Positions 31,876-41,882 of a stretch of DNA of 41,951 bases are shown here, in pieces; the stretch's first letter is position 1, and every line of letters begins with the position of its first letter. The notes beneath the pieces were generated by a model. It did not search any database and was not told the origin of the DNA. It saw nothing but the letters and a program-made list of their open reading frames with translations. The stretch comes from a virus. The position numbers and the translations under genes are program-made. The stretch lies in the IMG/VR virus record IMGVR_UViG_3300044699_000062, positions 1-41,951 of that record, one strand, 5' to 3'.

Positions 31876-32669
31876 ATGGCTAAACAGGATGCCGGCCTCA
31901 CGCCGCTATTCAAAAATATCGCGATGAAGAACCCCGGCAAGAGCACGGCTGCCGGCCGGCCGATCTTCGACGACGTCGAGGTGGTGGAAATCCGCTTCGC
32001 CGGTACGCGCGACTGCTACGTGTTCCCGTCAACCGAGTATTCGCACTTCGAGGACGACGAGGAAACCGGCGAGCGGCGCAGGATCACCTACGCGGAGCGC
32101 TGGCCCAGGCAGTAATCAGCAGTTCAAGGCGAAAACCGCGCAGACCAAGGAAGGCACGCCGCTCGACTATCTGCCGTTCTTGACCGAGGGCAAAACGCGC
32201 GGAGCTGCGCGCGCTCTCGATCTACACCGCCGAAGCACTTGCTGAACTGGACGGGCAGCCGCTGAAGAACCTTGGGATGGGCGGACGCGACCTGAAGAAC
32301 CTTGCCATCGATTATCTCGCGTCGAGTGACCACAATGCCGTGGTCATGCGCATGCAGCAACAGATCGAGGCGCTCTCTGCAAAACTCAGCGTAGCGCAGG
32401 AGGAACGCCAATATCTGGCTGCCCCACCCAAGCCGGAGCCGGAAAAGCCGTTGCCGCCAGATGACGACGAGGAAGACGAGGACGATAACGAGGACGAAGA
32501 CGGCGAGGGCGAGCCGAAGGTCGCGGCGTCGGCCAATGTCAGCGAAGAGTTCGTCGGCATGAACCGCGCCCAGCTGCGCGCCTTCATCGCCGAGACGACG
32601 GGAAAGAAACCGATCGGCAACCCGTCGATCAAGACGCTGTTGCGCATGGCAGAGGACGCGAGGGATTGA
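31876..32669 (+). CDS. head-completion-type protein with acidic linker and SAP-like tail (frame broken twice)
   Basis: ATG 31876 follows CAGGAGAACGAC. MAKQDAGLTPLFKNIAMKNP, AAGRPIFDDVEVVEIRFAGT and TYAERW form domain 1. Two single-base gains (near 32105 in GGCCCAGG and 32193 in AAAACG) break the frame before TPLDYLPFLTEGKRAELRAL and SIYTAEALAELDGQPLKNLG (a helix-hairpin-helix-like LxxLGMGGR). A long acidic linker follows (DDDEEDEDDNEDEDGEGE), then EEFVGMNRAQLRAFIAETTG and NPSIKTLLRMAEDARD, a SAP-like tail. It lies between capsid and adaptor genes. The role is inferred as head-interior or DNA-binding. Confidence 0.55.
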
Positions 32670-32672
32670 TCC

Positions 32673-33402
32673 ATGACGGTCCAGTCGGTGGTGAGAGATG
32701 TCTGCGCCGTCGTCGGCGTGCGGCCGCCGCCTGGATCGATCTTCCTGCTGCCGACGCAGGACCGCACTATGTGGGAGATGGTCCAGCTCGCCAACGAGAT
32801 GGCGCAACGCATCGCATACAACACGCGCGAATGGCAGGCGCTGCGCGAGATTGCAGTTTTTCCCGGTGACGGCAGCACAACCGCGTTCCCCTTACCGGCC
32901 AACTGGCAGCGCATGCTCAAGACGTCGGAGATCTATTCGACCGCGCAACCGACACTGCCGCTGACCTTCATCTCTGATCCGGATGAATGGCTGACCGACG
33001 AGATGAACGGTTGGACCGATCCGGGCGGAGCGTGGACCATCTATGGCGACCAGCTGCATGTTCGCCCGGCTCCCGCTGCCGGCGTGCAGCTGAAATGCTG
33101 GTACTTGCAGAAGAACTGCGTCGTCCTGGCCGGCGGCGGCTTCGGCGACATTTTCGTCAACGACGCCGACACCTTCCGCCTGCCAGAGCGGTTGCTCAAG
33201 CTTGGAATGATCTGGCAATGGAAGTCCAGTAAGGGCGGCACCTACGCGGAGGACATCGCGAACTACGAGGACGCGCTGACGCAGGTCATGGGATCGGACA
33301 AGCCGTCGCCGATCCTGGTCGGGCGGGCAGACCTTAAGCGTTGCGGCAAACGCGAGCTACCCGTATCCGACGCCGAGCGCGCCTGAGACACCGTACCCAT
33401 GA
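32673..33402 (+). CDS. head-tail adaptor (podovirus connector-type) protein
   Basis: ATG 32673 starts MTVQSVVRDVCAVVGVRPPP. NEMAQRIAYNTREWQALREI, FPGDGSTTAFPLPANWQRML, YSTAQPTLPLTFISDPDEWL, DQLHVRPAPAAGVQLKCWYL and FRLPERLLKLGMIWQWKSSK match phage adaptor proteins that join portal and tail. The frame reads to 33386 as it stands, but removing one G near 33325 gives GRQTLSVAANASYPYPTPSA and a TGA at 33400-33402 overlapping the next ATG, which is preferred. The coupled start supports it. Confidence 0.65.
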
Positions 33403-35179
33403 GCAACCGCTCGCTGCCGCACTACCGCGCGTTCCGGCGCTTTGCCGCCCCGGCGCAAGTGCAGATGCAGGTCTTGCCGAAGACCTTGCCGGCACCGCTG
33501 CGCGGCCTGATCCTGAACGAGAACCCGGCCTTCATGCAGCCGGCTGCGGCACTCGAACTTGACAACTGGTTCCCGACCGACAACGCGATCCGGCTGCGCG
33601 GCGGATCACAGAAGTGGACGCGACTCGGCGTTACCGGCACGCCGGACAACCAGCCGATCCGCTCGATGTTCAACTACATTGCCGGTTCCAACAAGAAGAT
33701 GTTCGCCGCCAACGCGACGACGCTGTACGACGTGACGGCTGCCGGCAGCTTCGGCATCCCGGTCGCGCCCGCGGCGCCTAACAATGTCGTCATCACCAAC
33801 GGCAACTTCTCCACCGTCACGATGGCGACGGCGGACGGCTCGACCTACCTGATCGCCGTCAATGACGCCGGGGAATACGCACTGCGCTTCAACGGCAGCA
33901 CATGGCAGCAATTGCGCCCGGGCGCCACGACGCCGCCGTCGCTGATCACCGGGCCGGCCGGTACGCCGGTCGTTGCCGGGCTCGGTCTTACTCAGGTCTG
34001 GAAATACCGCAACCGCCTGTTCTTCATCCAGGGCGGCACGATGAACGCTTGGTATCTGCCGGTCTACGCGGTCGGCGGCGCGCTGGAGCAGATCCCGCTC
34101 TCGGGCGCGTTCACGCTCGGCGGATCGCTGCTGTTTGGCTGCGCGTGGTCGGTTTCGGCGGGCGACGGCATCGACGGACAAGTGCATTTTCGTCACGACC
34201 GAAGGCGAGATCGCGATCTTTACCGGCACCAACCCGGCCGACCCGGCCAACTGGAGCCAGCAGGGGCGCTATCAGATCACCTCGCCGCTGGGAAAGAAAC
34301 GCATGGGTGCGCGCAGGCGGTGACGTCATTATCGCAACGGTGGACGGCCTCGTACCGATCAGTCAGGCGCTGTCGAAGGACGTCGCGCAGCTGGAGTTCT
34401 CCGCCATCACGACGAACGTCCATCCGATGTGGATGCGCGAAGTAATAGCGCGCGGGAACCTGCCCTGGACGATGTGCAAATGGGACGAGTTCGGCGGGCT
34501 CGGCGCCATGTTCGTCACTTTGCCGGGCGGCCTGCCGGGTGATTACCGCTGCATGGTGGTCAACACCCATACCGGAGCATGGTGCCGCATCACTGGATGG
34601 GACGCGCTGTGCTTCACGACGCTGAACGGCGTGATGTACTTCGGCACGCAAAAAGGCCGCATCATGCAGGCGGACATCGGCGGCTACGACACCATCACGG
34701 ACGGCGCCGACGTCGACCAGCGCGTACCCTATACGGCAACCTATGTGGGCGGTTGGGAAGTGTTCGGCTCGCCGCCGAACCAGTTCACCGTGCGCCAAGC
34801 GCGCTGCTCGTTCAACACACGCGCGCTGGAGCCGTTCATTCCGCAGGTCACCTGCGCGATCAACTACGTCTACCTGCCGCTGCCGCCGCCGCCCAATGTC
34901 GGTGGAGATCCAGGGATCGCCGAGGTATGGGATCAGGGCCTGTGGGGCGACGATCACGTGCTGCCGTTCCCGATCCCGGGCGATCCGGCGGACGGCATGA
35001 GATTTGATCAACCCGCGCCACCGGCGCCGAACACGCGCTCGACCTATTGGGTGTCAATCGGCGAAACCGGCTATTCACACGCACCGATCGTGCAGGTGTC
35101 GATCAATCAGGCGGCCAAGCCCGACGTCGAGATGCTCGGCATCTCGTTCATCGCCGAGCAGGTCGGCGTCGCGGTCTAA
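33399..35179 (+). CDS. tail knob/stabilisation protein, beta-propeller-like (frame broken twice)
   Basis: ATG 33399 overlaps the adaptor stop. MSNRSLPHYRAFRRFAAPAQ leads to PLRGLILNENPAFMQPAAAL, ELDNWFPTDNAIRLRGGSQK and repeated blade-like units (SMFNYIAGSNKKMFAANATT, LIAVNDAGEYALRFNGSTWQ, YRNRLFFIQGGTMNAWYLPV). Shifts near 34180 and 34315 are bridged by IFVTTEGEIAIFTGTNPADP; the rest runs GGDVIIATVDGLVPISQALS to EMLGISFIAEQVGVAV at 35179. Repaired length is about 593 residues. Family knowledge places such proteins after the adaptor as the tail nozzle or DNA-stabilisation ring of podoviruses. Confidence 0.65.
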
Positions 35180-35191
35180 GGGAGAAGCCCG

Positions 35192-35701
35192 ATGGCATTC
35201 AACGAAGGACGCGACGCGATCACCCAGGCTTATCTGGCACAGCAGGGCCTGCTGCCGCCTGGAGGGCAATTCCCAACCTTCAGCGACACCGGAGGTGCTA
35301 TCGCCAACTTGTACGGCGGCCCTCTCGGCGATCCGAATTATCAGGGCCATAGCCCGGCATCGTCCCAACAGAGTGACTTCCAGACTGGTTTTGGCGCGTT
35401 CGGCGGAAGGGGCGGCTCGGATCGGGAAGGTTTCGGCACGAACGTCTCCGACCCGGCCCTGGCATCGCCGACCCTTGCCGAGCCGGACGTAGGAGGACCG
35501 ACACCTGTAAGCGGGTTCGGCCGCAGCGGCGACGATACGAGCGCTCAGTCGCAGGCCGCGCAGGCCTCGCAGGCGGCATCCATGGCTGCAGCAGCGATGG
35601 CGGCGCAGACGGGTGGATATGGCTTGCCGACAGGAGGCTTTGCTGCAGGCGGTGGAAAGACGGGAGCGCCGGCCGCGACCGGGTGGGGTGGCTGGAGCTG
35701 A
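35192..35701 (+). CDS. Gly/Ala-rich virion protein carrying the GRD motif
   Basis: ATG 35192 follows AGGGAGAAG. The 169-residue protein opens FNEGRDAITQAYLAQQG, the same N-terminal motif as the protein at 232 and the repeats in 38432. The middle is Gly/Ser/Thr-rich (FGRSGDDTSAQ) and the end is Ala/Gly-rich (AAQASQAASMAAAAMAAQTG, WGGWS). It is mostly disordered, probably an ejected or tail-associated protein. The following gene starts 2 nt after its stop. Confidence 0.55.
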   Translation: MAFNEGRDAITQAYLAQQGLLPPGGQFPTFSDTGGAIANLYGGPLGDPNYQGHSPASSQQSDFQTGFGAFGGRGGSDREGFGTNVSDPALASPTLAEPDVGGPTPVSGFGRSGDDTSAQSQAAQASQAASMAAAAMAAQTGGYGLPTGGFAAGGGKTGAPAATGWGGWS

Positions 35702-35703
35702 TT

Positions 35704-36309
35704 ATGCGACTACACCTACTGGCTGCGCCTAGCACGTATGGCTCCTCGACGTTTGCCCAGCCCGGCGCCACGCCAGTATCAACAACGTCATTTACCGCTC
35801 CGCCGAGTGACGCTCCGATTGACGTGTTCGAGCAGGGGTACAACGACTTCTTTGGTGCTCCTCCTGCGGGCGCGCTTCCGTCTCCCGGTATTTTTGATCC
35901 AAGCGCAACCTTCGCCGCAAATGCTCCGGGTAGTGGTGGTCGTGGTTATGGTGACTTTGCTGCTGCAATGGCTGCGGCAAATGCGGCCGATGCTGCTGTT
36001 GCCAATTCCATGGCCAGCGCCATGGCGTCGCAGGGCGTGCCGGGTAGCGGTGGTCGCGGTGGCGGCGCCGTTGGTGGCTACGGTGACTTTGGTGCCGCAA
36101 TGGCTGCGGCAAATGCTGCTGATGCTGCCGTTGCCAATTCCATGTCCGGAGCCATGGCGTCGCAAGGCTGGGGTGGTTGGGGCGGTGGCTTCGAGGGCGG
36201 GGCAGGAGTTGGTGGTGGCGATGCTGGTGGCGTTGGCGGCGTCGGTGCTGGTGGTGGCGGCGTCGGCGGCAGTGATGCCGGCGGCAGCAGCCCCGGAGGC
36301 GTCGGATGA
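35704..36309 (+). CDS. Ala/Gly-repeat protein, putative virion-associated
   Basis: ATG 35704 with GGAG 8 nt upstream is chosen over an upstream start that overlaps the previous gene. MRLHLLAAPSTYGSSTFAQP gives a short hydrophobic start, then APIDVFEQGYNDFFGAPPAG. Two near-copies follow of YGDFAAAMAAANAADAAVAN + SMASAMASQG, and a poly-Gly tail with many GG(V/A)G units. Its C-terminus resembles the end of the previous protein (GWGGW). The 201 residues are probably disordered. The stop overlaps the GNAT start (ATGA). Confidence 0.55.
   Translation: MRLHLLAAPSTYGSSTFAQPGATPVSTTSFTAPPSDAPIDVFEQGYNDFFGAPPAGALPSPGIFDPSATFAANAPGSGGRGYGDFAAAMAAANAADAAVANSMASAMASQGVPGSGGRGGGAVGGYGDFGAAMAAANAADAAVANSMSGAMASQGWGGWGGGFEGGAGVGGGDAGGVGGVGAGGGGVGGSDAGGSSPGGVG
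35931..36165 (+). repeat. about 115-bp imperfect tandem repeat in coding sequence
   Basis: Two units, each encoding G(S)GGR...YGDF(A/G)AAMAAANAADAAVANSMxxAMASQG, start near 35931 and 36048. Protein identity is high and DNA identity is moderate. The unit is in frame and probably arose by internal duplication. Confidence 0.7.
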
Positions 36310-36802
36310 CGCTCCGCTACATATTCAACCAGGATCAGCTCGTCGCCGACTTCGTGGCGCGGGCCAAGGTCGCGTCCGGGTTCTCCCGTCGCGCCGGCTT
36401 CACTGATGCGAACCTGAAGGCGATCGGCATCGTCAACGCGGACAACGAGCTGATCGCCGGCATCGTCTATTTCAACTACAACCCGGAGGCCGGCACCGAT
36501 CGAGATGAGCATCGAGGCGCTGCCGAAGCAGAACTGGCTGACGCGCACCACGCTGGCGGTCATGTTCCAGTATCCGTTCCTGCATTGCGGCTGCCAGATG
36601 CTGATGACCAGGACGGCGGCGTACAGCGAGCATGTCTGCGGATGCTGGCGGCGATGAACTTCATGCTGATCCGCATCCCGCGCGCAGGCGGGAGACCGAA
36701 GATGGCGTGCTCGGCCTGCTGACCTACGAGGACTGGATCAACGGCAAGTTCTGCAAGCGGTTCAACCACCACATTGCCGTCAAGGCGGACGAAGCGGCGT
36801 AA
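36306..36802 (+). CDS. GNAT-like acetyltransferase of the phage tail region (frame broken)
   Basis: ATG 36306 overlaps the preceding stop. MTLRYIFNQDQLVADFVARA, LKAIGIVNADNELIAGIVYF and NYNPEAG form the N-terminal GNAT strands. After shifts near 36505 and 36640, IEMSIEALPKQNWLTRTTLA, MFQYPFLHCGCQMLMTRTAA and MNFMLIRIPRA match acetyltransferase motif A/B; a further shift near 36700 leads to LLTYEDWINGKFCKRFNHHI and TAA 36800-36802. Phages often carry this single-domain GNAT between structural genes; its target is unknown. Confidence 0.6.
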
Positions 36803-36818
36803 ACAAGGGAGGCGATCG

Positions 36819-38439
36819 ATGGGCTCATGTTGCGGCGGCAGCGCCCCACAGCCACCCAACCCGTATCAGACAGCGGCCGCGCAGACCGGCACCAACGTCT
36901 CGACCGCGCTCGCCAACTCGTATCTCGGCAACAGTCAATCAGGTCACGCCGCAGGGAACCCTGAACTACGACGTCACCAACACCTACAATTACACCGATC
37001 CATCGTCCTGGTCAGACCTACGCCATCCCGCGCTGGACCGCGACGCAGACGCCAACCGCGCAGGGGCAGCAGGCGATCAACAATCAACAGGCCACGCAGG
37101 TGAATCTGTCGGGCATGGCCAACCAGCAATCCGCCATGCTCGGCAATCTGCTTGGAACACCGTTCAATCCTACCCAGGGCAGCCCCGGCAGCCCCGCCCG
37201 TCAGAGCACCAATTTCGACCCGCAAGCCTATCTGGCGGCCTACCCTGACGTTGTTGCGGAAGCCAATCGGCTGGGAAGAAACCCCGCTGAGTATGCCGCT
37301 GCGCACTATCAATATTACGGAGCAAATGAAGGGCGTACCGCCGGGTTTGCCACTATCCCCGGCGTTGCCGCTACCGGCCCTGCCCCGGCCGCGGGCGATA
37401 TCAATCGGTTGTATGGCGTCGCTGGTCCGCAATCGACCTTCGCCGACCAGCCAGCAGCGCAATACGGCTACGGCTCGGGCGGCGACATCACGCGCAGCTA
37501 CGGCCCGCAGGACAATTTCAGCGCCGACCGTTCCCGCGTCGAGCAGGCGATGTTCGAGCGACTCAACCCGCAGCTCGCCATCGAGGAGGACCGGGTCAAC
37601 AGCGTCTCGCCGACCAGGGCCTACGCGCGGGTGGGATGGCATATCGCAATGCCTACGACGTCTATGGGCGACAGGCCAACGACGCACGCCTTGGCGTGAT
37701 CGAGCGCGGCGGCGTCGAGCAGCAGCGCCTCGCCGACATGGCGCGCAATCAGGCGACGTTCCAGAATGCCGCGCAGCAGCAGGCGGAGGCACAGAACGCG
37801 GCGCGCGGCGCGTTCTGGAACGCCGCACAGGCACAGGGATACGGACAAGCGCTTGGACGCGGTCAGTTCTACAACGCGGCGCAGAACCAAGCGCTTAATC
37901 TCGCGAACACAATTTTTGGCGCGGAGAACGTGGGGCGCAACCAATATCTAGCCGAGCAGTATCAGCAGCGCGCGCAGCCGATCAACGAGATCGCCGCGCT
38001 GATGACCGGCTCGCAGGTGCAGCAACCGAATTTCGTCAACGCGCCGCGCAACCAGATCCCGACCACCGACGTGGCCGGGCTGATTAACCAGAACTTCGCG
38101 CAGCAGAACGACATCTACAAGACTCAGCAGCAGAGCTGGAACGACATCATGGGCGGCTTGCTCGGCGCGGGCGGCAATGTCGGCGCCGCCTACCTTCGAT
38201 CCGACCGCGACGCGAAGGAGAACGTCGTGCCGATGGGCACAGTGTTCTCCGACAACGGCAAGAAGCTGCCGATCTACCAGTACAATTATAAAGACGATCC
38301 AGCCGAGCGCCGCCACGTCGGCCCGATGGCGCAGGACGTCGAGAAGATCAAGCCGTCCGCGGTCGCCGAGATCGACGGCGTGAAGCACATCAACCTCGAT
38401 CGCATGGGCTCGGTCTTCGGGAGGGGCGCACATGGCTGA
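36819..38439 (+). CDS. internal virion/tail protein with surface-domain insert and S74-like chaperone end (frame broken)
   Basis: ATG 36819 (MGSCCGGSAPQPPNPYQTAA) opens a common podovirus internal-protein start. Shifts near 36935 and 37010 lead to NNQQATQVNLSGMANQQSAM. Residues around 130-175 carry FDPQAYLAAYPDVVAEANRL and HYQYYGANEGRTAGF, a small domain otherwise seen in bacterial surface proteins. After a shift near 37630, RNAYDVYGRQANDARLGVIE and Gln/Ala-rich helices follow. The end LRSDRDAKENVVPMGTVFSD and RRHVGPMAQDVEKIKPSAVA is a peptidase-S74-type chaperone-like module. The stop overlaps the next ATG. Confidence 0.6.
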
Positions 38440-40219
38440 TGAATTAGTCAGCAACCCGGATGTTTCGAGTTTCTTCTGGGCTGATGCCGCCCAAGGCATG
38501 ACGCTCGACCAGCTGAAGGCACGCCGCGCCGTTGCAGCAGCGCTGGCCTCGCGCGCACGCCCTTATCCGAAGACGATCGGTGAAGGGATATTCTCCGCGT
38601 CCGACAGTCTGGCGCAGGGGTTCTCCGACCGGCAATTGGCGCAGGCTGAAGCCATCCAGCGCGCGCGCGACGAGGCTGCGGAAACGAAGGCACGTGCACC
38701 GGCAGCGCCTGCGGAACCGGCAACGCCTGCAGGTCCGGCGGGCGGCAGTGCGCTGCTCGACCTGCCGCCTGCGACGGCGCCGGCCAACGCGGTTGCTGCC
38801 ACCGATCCGGCCCTGACCACCGCGCCGGCCGCGCTCACCGCCGGGCCGCCGCCCCTTGCGGCCGAACTGCCGCCCGAGATTGACGCTGGCCGATCGGCCC
38901 TGGCGCAAACTGCCATGCGCCGGCCCGGCGGCCTCCAGCTGGCCGCGCTGAATACCGGCACGATGTCGGATGCTGGCCAGCCGGGCGCGACCTATGCGGG
39001 TCCGCAGCCGGCTGGTCCCGGCGCCGCGATGGCGGCCCGCCCCGACACGGAGCCGCCCGATCCGACGATCTCGGCCGGACGCGACAGCCTCGTCCCGACC
39101 ATGATTGCCCAGGCAGGAGGACGGCCCGCCCCGGCTCCCGCAGGGCCATTGCCGCCGCGCGGAACGCCGGTTGCGCCAGCGCCATTGCCAGAACCGGGCG
39201 GGGCACGCATCAACTTGCCTGAGACGGTGCCGGGCCTCCGCCCCGAGCCGAAAAAGACCCCTTCCGCCGAGATGCTGCAGATCCGTTCGGTGCTGGACGC
39301 TCCAGGGGCAAACAAGAGGATAAGTCCAGAAACGATTGATCGGCTGGAAAAGAGGTATCAACGAGCCGATAAGCGAAATGACGATGCCTTCGCGCAAAAT
39401 GTGGAGATCTGGCAGAAGGAACGCGATGACATCCTGGCCCGGCAGAAGGCAGTCAGGGAGCGAACACTCCAGGAGCCGAAGGAGCAACTGGAGCTGGCTG
39501 ACAAGGCCAGGGAAGAATCGATCAACCGGAGGTTTGGTTCTCCGGAGACATACAAGTCCATGGTCGAGGAAACCAGCAAGCGCGGCGAGAAGATAAGGTC
39601 GGTTGCCGAGAATCTGCCGACACTTTACGAAGCCGAAAAGATGCTGAAGGAACGGAGGCTTGTGACCGGGCTTTGGGCGGATCGTGGACCGGGTATTCCG
39701 CTTCCAGGAGGCGGGCACATTGGCCTGCCGAGCACAGTGGATGCCAAGAAGTTTCTGAGCACGCTGCTTCCTGATTCTGCCGGACCCCCTGGCAGCGGGA
39801 CCACCTACAAGCAGCAGGTGATCGATACCGAGGAATTCCGCGCCAAGATGCGCCCGATGGTTGGCGCCATGCTAAGGAAGATTTCTCCGAGTGGCGCGGC
39901 ATCGAACCTGGAGGTCAATGAGGCAATGCAAGCCATGGGCATTGCCGGCAACCTTGAGCAGGGGGCAATGCTCAAGATTATTCAGAACATTCGCAAGGAA
40001 GCGTGGCAAGACATTGCCAACCACAATGCGCAAATGAGAAGGACCTTTGACGATCCGGTACGTGACGCGAAGGTCATCCAGCACAACCGGGTCGAAATCC
40101 CGCCCGATCCGGATGATGTTTCTGCCTTGAAGGCCACGCCGACACCTGAGGGGCGTGCGCGGTTCGATAATATCTATGGCGCGGGTAGCGCAGCTAAACT
40201 TTTAGGGCTCGGGAGATGA
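38432..40219 (+). CDS. large internal virion (ejection-type) protein
   Basis: ATG 38432 overlaps the preceding gene. The intact 595-residue protein has an N-terminal helix (MTLDQLKARRAVAAALASRA), then a long Ala/Pro/Gly-rich linker (about residues 85-265). That linker twice carries the GRD motif (EIDAGRSALAQTAMRRPGG and TISAGRDSLVPTMIAQAGG). A charged coiled coil follows (about 270-400, QKAVRERTLQEPKEQLELAD), and then a globular helical end (RAKMRPMVGAMLRKISPSGA). Size and composition resemble DNA-ejection proteins. No lysozyme motif is seen. Confidence 0.6.
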   Translation: MADELVSNPDVSSFFWADAAQGMTLDQLKARRAVAAALASRARPYPKTIGEGIFSASDSLAQGFSDRQLAQAEAIQRARDEAAETKARAPAAPAEPATPAGPAGGSALLDLPPATAPANAVAATDPALTTAPAALTAGPPPLAAELPPEIDAGRSALAQTAMRRPGGLQLAALNTGTMSDAGQPGATYAGPQPAGPGAAMAARPDTEPPDPTISAGRDSLVPTMIAQAGGRPAPAPAGPLPPRGTPVAPAPLPEPGGARINLPETVPGLRPEPKKTPSAEMLQIRSVLDAPGANKRISPETIDRLEKRYQRADKRNDDAFAQNVEIWQKERDDILARQKAVRERTLQEPKEQLELADKAREESINRRFGSPETYKSMVEETSKRGEKIRSVAENLPTLYEAEKMLKERRLVTGLWADRGPGIPLPGGGHIGLPSTVDAKKFLSTLLPDSAGPPGSGTTYKQQVIDTEEFRAKMRPMVGAMLRKISPSGAASNLEVNEAMQAMGIAGNLEQGAMLKIIQNIRKEAWQDIANHNAQMRRTFDDPVRDAKVIQHNRVEIPPDPDDVSALKATPTPEGRARFDNIYGAGSAAKLLGLGR

Positions 40220-40222
40220 TCG

Positions 40223-41674
40223 ATGGGGCGGCAACCGGACGGCAACTACATCATCCCTGACGGCACCTACGGCGCGCCAGACCAGACGGTCTACAGCGCG
40301 CGCTACAACGGCTGGGTCAACGACGTCGCCGCCACCTTCAATCTGGTACAGCCGGTCAACAAGGGCGGCACCGGGGCAGACAACGCCGAAGCCGCATTGG
40401 TCAATCTATCCGGTGAAAAAGCCACGCAGCTCGTCACCAACTACAATTCACATCTGTTCTATCCCGGCTCGTTTCGTTCCGCGAATACTGCCGGCATCCC
40501 CGGTGCTCCGGTGGACAGCCACGCCTTCGCGGGTGCCTGCTATCTCAACGAGCCGCTGGTCTATCCGCCGACCAACCAGAACCTGATCATCGAGGCGCGC
40601 GACGAAAGCGACACCACAATTCCGGGGCGCACCTACGTGCGCGAGAAGAAAGCAGGTACATGGGGGCCTTGGACCGGCGGCATCTTTGCCGCGCCGTTCG
40701 ATGCGATGGCGTACAGCGGGATGCAGATCAACGGCGACTTCAACATCTCGCAGCAATTAGGCCTTGGAGGCACCAACATAAATAACGCCTACTTTGCGGA
40801 TCAGTGGCGAATGTCGGCGGCCGGGGCCACAATGTTCGCCGGTAGTCGCTCGCCGCTGTTCCCCGGCATCGCTAGCGCGGGCCTGTACTCCGCACAAACC
40901 AGCAAGCCGACGCTGAGTGCGGATGATCTGTTCTCCTTCCAGCAACGCATCGAGGGCTATCGCATATTGCGGTTGATGTGGGGCACGGCATTGGCCATGC
41001 CAGTCACCATCGCCTTCTGGAGCCAACACAATGCGTCGGGCACCTACAGTGTATCGGTGCGGAATTTCGACGGCAGTCGATCCTACGTCACGAGCTACAC
41101 GCAGAGTGCGTCGAACACCGCCGAGTATAAGGTCGTCACTATTCCCGGCTGCGTCGATGGTGTCTGGAAGGCCAATAACGAGATAGGCATCCTGCTGGAT
41201 TTTTGCTTCGGCAGCGGTTCCACCTACACTGCAACAACCGCGAATGTCTGGGTCAACGGCAACAAGACGGCAGCGCCCGGTCAGGTCAATGCAATGGCGG
41301 TCACCGATAATTTTGGGCACATCAGTGGTGTCACCGTCCTCCCCGGCACGCAAGCGCCGACCGCAGCACAATCGCCGCTGATCATGCGGCCGTATGATCA
41401 GGAGTTGGCGACGTGTCAGAGGTATTATTATAAACTCATTGGAGGGCTGCAAACACACGCTGTTAGCGGGACTTACTATTCTGTGCATTGGCTCCATCCT
41501 GTTATGATGCGTGTTGCTCCAACTATGACGCGAATTGCAGACCTAACGCTTGTCAATTTTAGTCCTCCTATTTCCGAATATTCTGGCGCAGACGGAGTGA
41601 GGTTGACGGCACAAGCTACCGGAAACGGACAAGCGGGTTTTTCGACACAATTCCACGCGGATGCGAGGTTGTGA
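40223..41674 (+). CDS. tail fibre / receptor-binding protein
   Basis: ATG 40223 lies 3 nt after the previous stop. The intact 483-residue product has an N-terminal virion-attachment segment ([20 protein letters not shown], with [12 protein letters not shown], a fibre repeat signature). A collar region with WGPWTGG follows, then a C-terminal beta-rich carbohydrate-binding-like domain ([50 protein letters not shown]-like text). The final [20 protein letters not shown] and TMTRIADL resemble receptor-binding tips. It is followed by a fibre-assembly-like gene with an overlapping start. Confidence 0.7.
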   Translation: MGRQPDGNYIIPDGTYGAPDQTVYSARYNGWVNDVAATFNLVQPVNKGGTGADNAEAALVNLSGEKATQLVTNYNSHLFYPGSFRSANTAGIPGAPVDSHAFAGACYLNEPLVYPPTNQNLIIEARDESDTTIPGRTYVREKKAGTWGPWTGGIFAAPFDAMAYSGMQINGDFNISQQLGLGGTNINNAYFADQWRMSAAGATMFAGSRSPLFPGIASAGLYSAQTSKPTLSADDLFSFQQRIEGYRILRLMWGTALAMPVTIAFWSQHNASGTYSVSVRNFDGSRSYVTSYTQSASNTAEYKVVTIPGCVDGVWKANNEIGILLDFCFGSGSTYTATTANVWVNGNKTAAPGQVNAMAVTDNFGHISGVTVLPGTQAPTAAQSPLIMRPYDQELATCQRYYYKLIGGLQTHAVSGTYYSVHWLHPVMMRVAPTMTRIADLTLVNFSPPISEYSGADGVRLTAQATGNGQAGFSTQFHADARL

Positions 41675-41880
41675 TGGCAGAATATCAACTCACCGCGACC
41701 GATGTCGTTATCCGCACTGCCGATGGCGCGTGCATCCCGAATGATCCGGCCAACCGGGACCGCATCGAGTACGATGCATGGCTGGCAGATGGCGGCGTGC
41801 CCGATCCATACAAACAATCCATCGGCACCAGCGAGTACAGCTGGGGCCCGCGCTTTCACGAGGTTATTGGGAGGTATTGA
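41674..41880 (+). CDS. small tail-fibre-associated (assembly-like) protein
   Basis: ATG 41674 shares its A with the fibre TGA. The 68-residue product reads [40 protein letters not shown] and [18 protein letters not shown]. The IPxDPANRDxxEYxAWLAxGxxPDP pattern is the C-terminal motif of tail fibre assembly chaperones and short fibre tips. The location directly after the fibre gene agrees. Confidence 0.6.
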   Translation: MAEYQLTATDVVIRTADGACIPNDPANRDRIEYDAWLADGGVPDPYKQSIGTSEYSWGPRFHEVIGRY

Positions 41881-41882
41881 CC

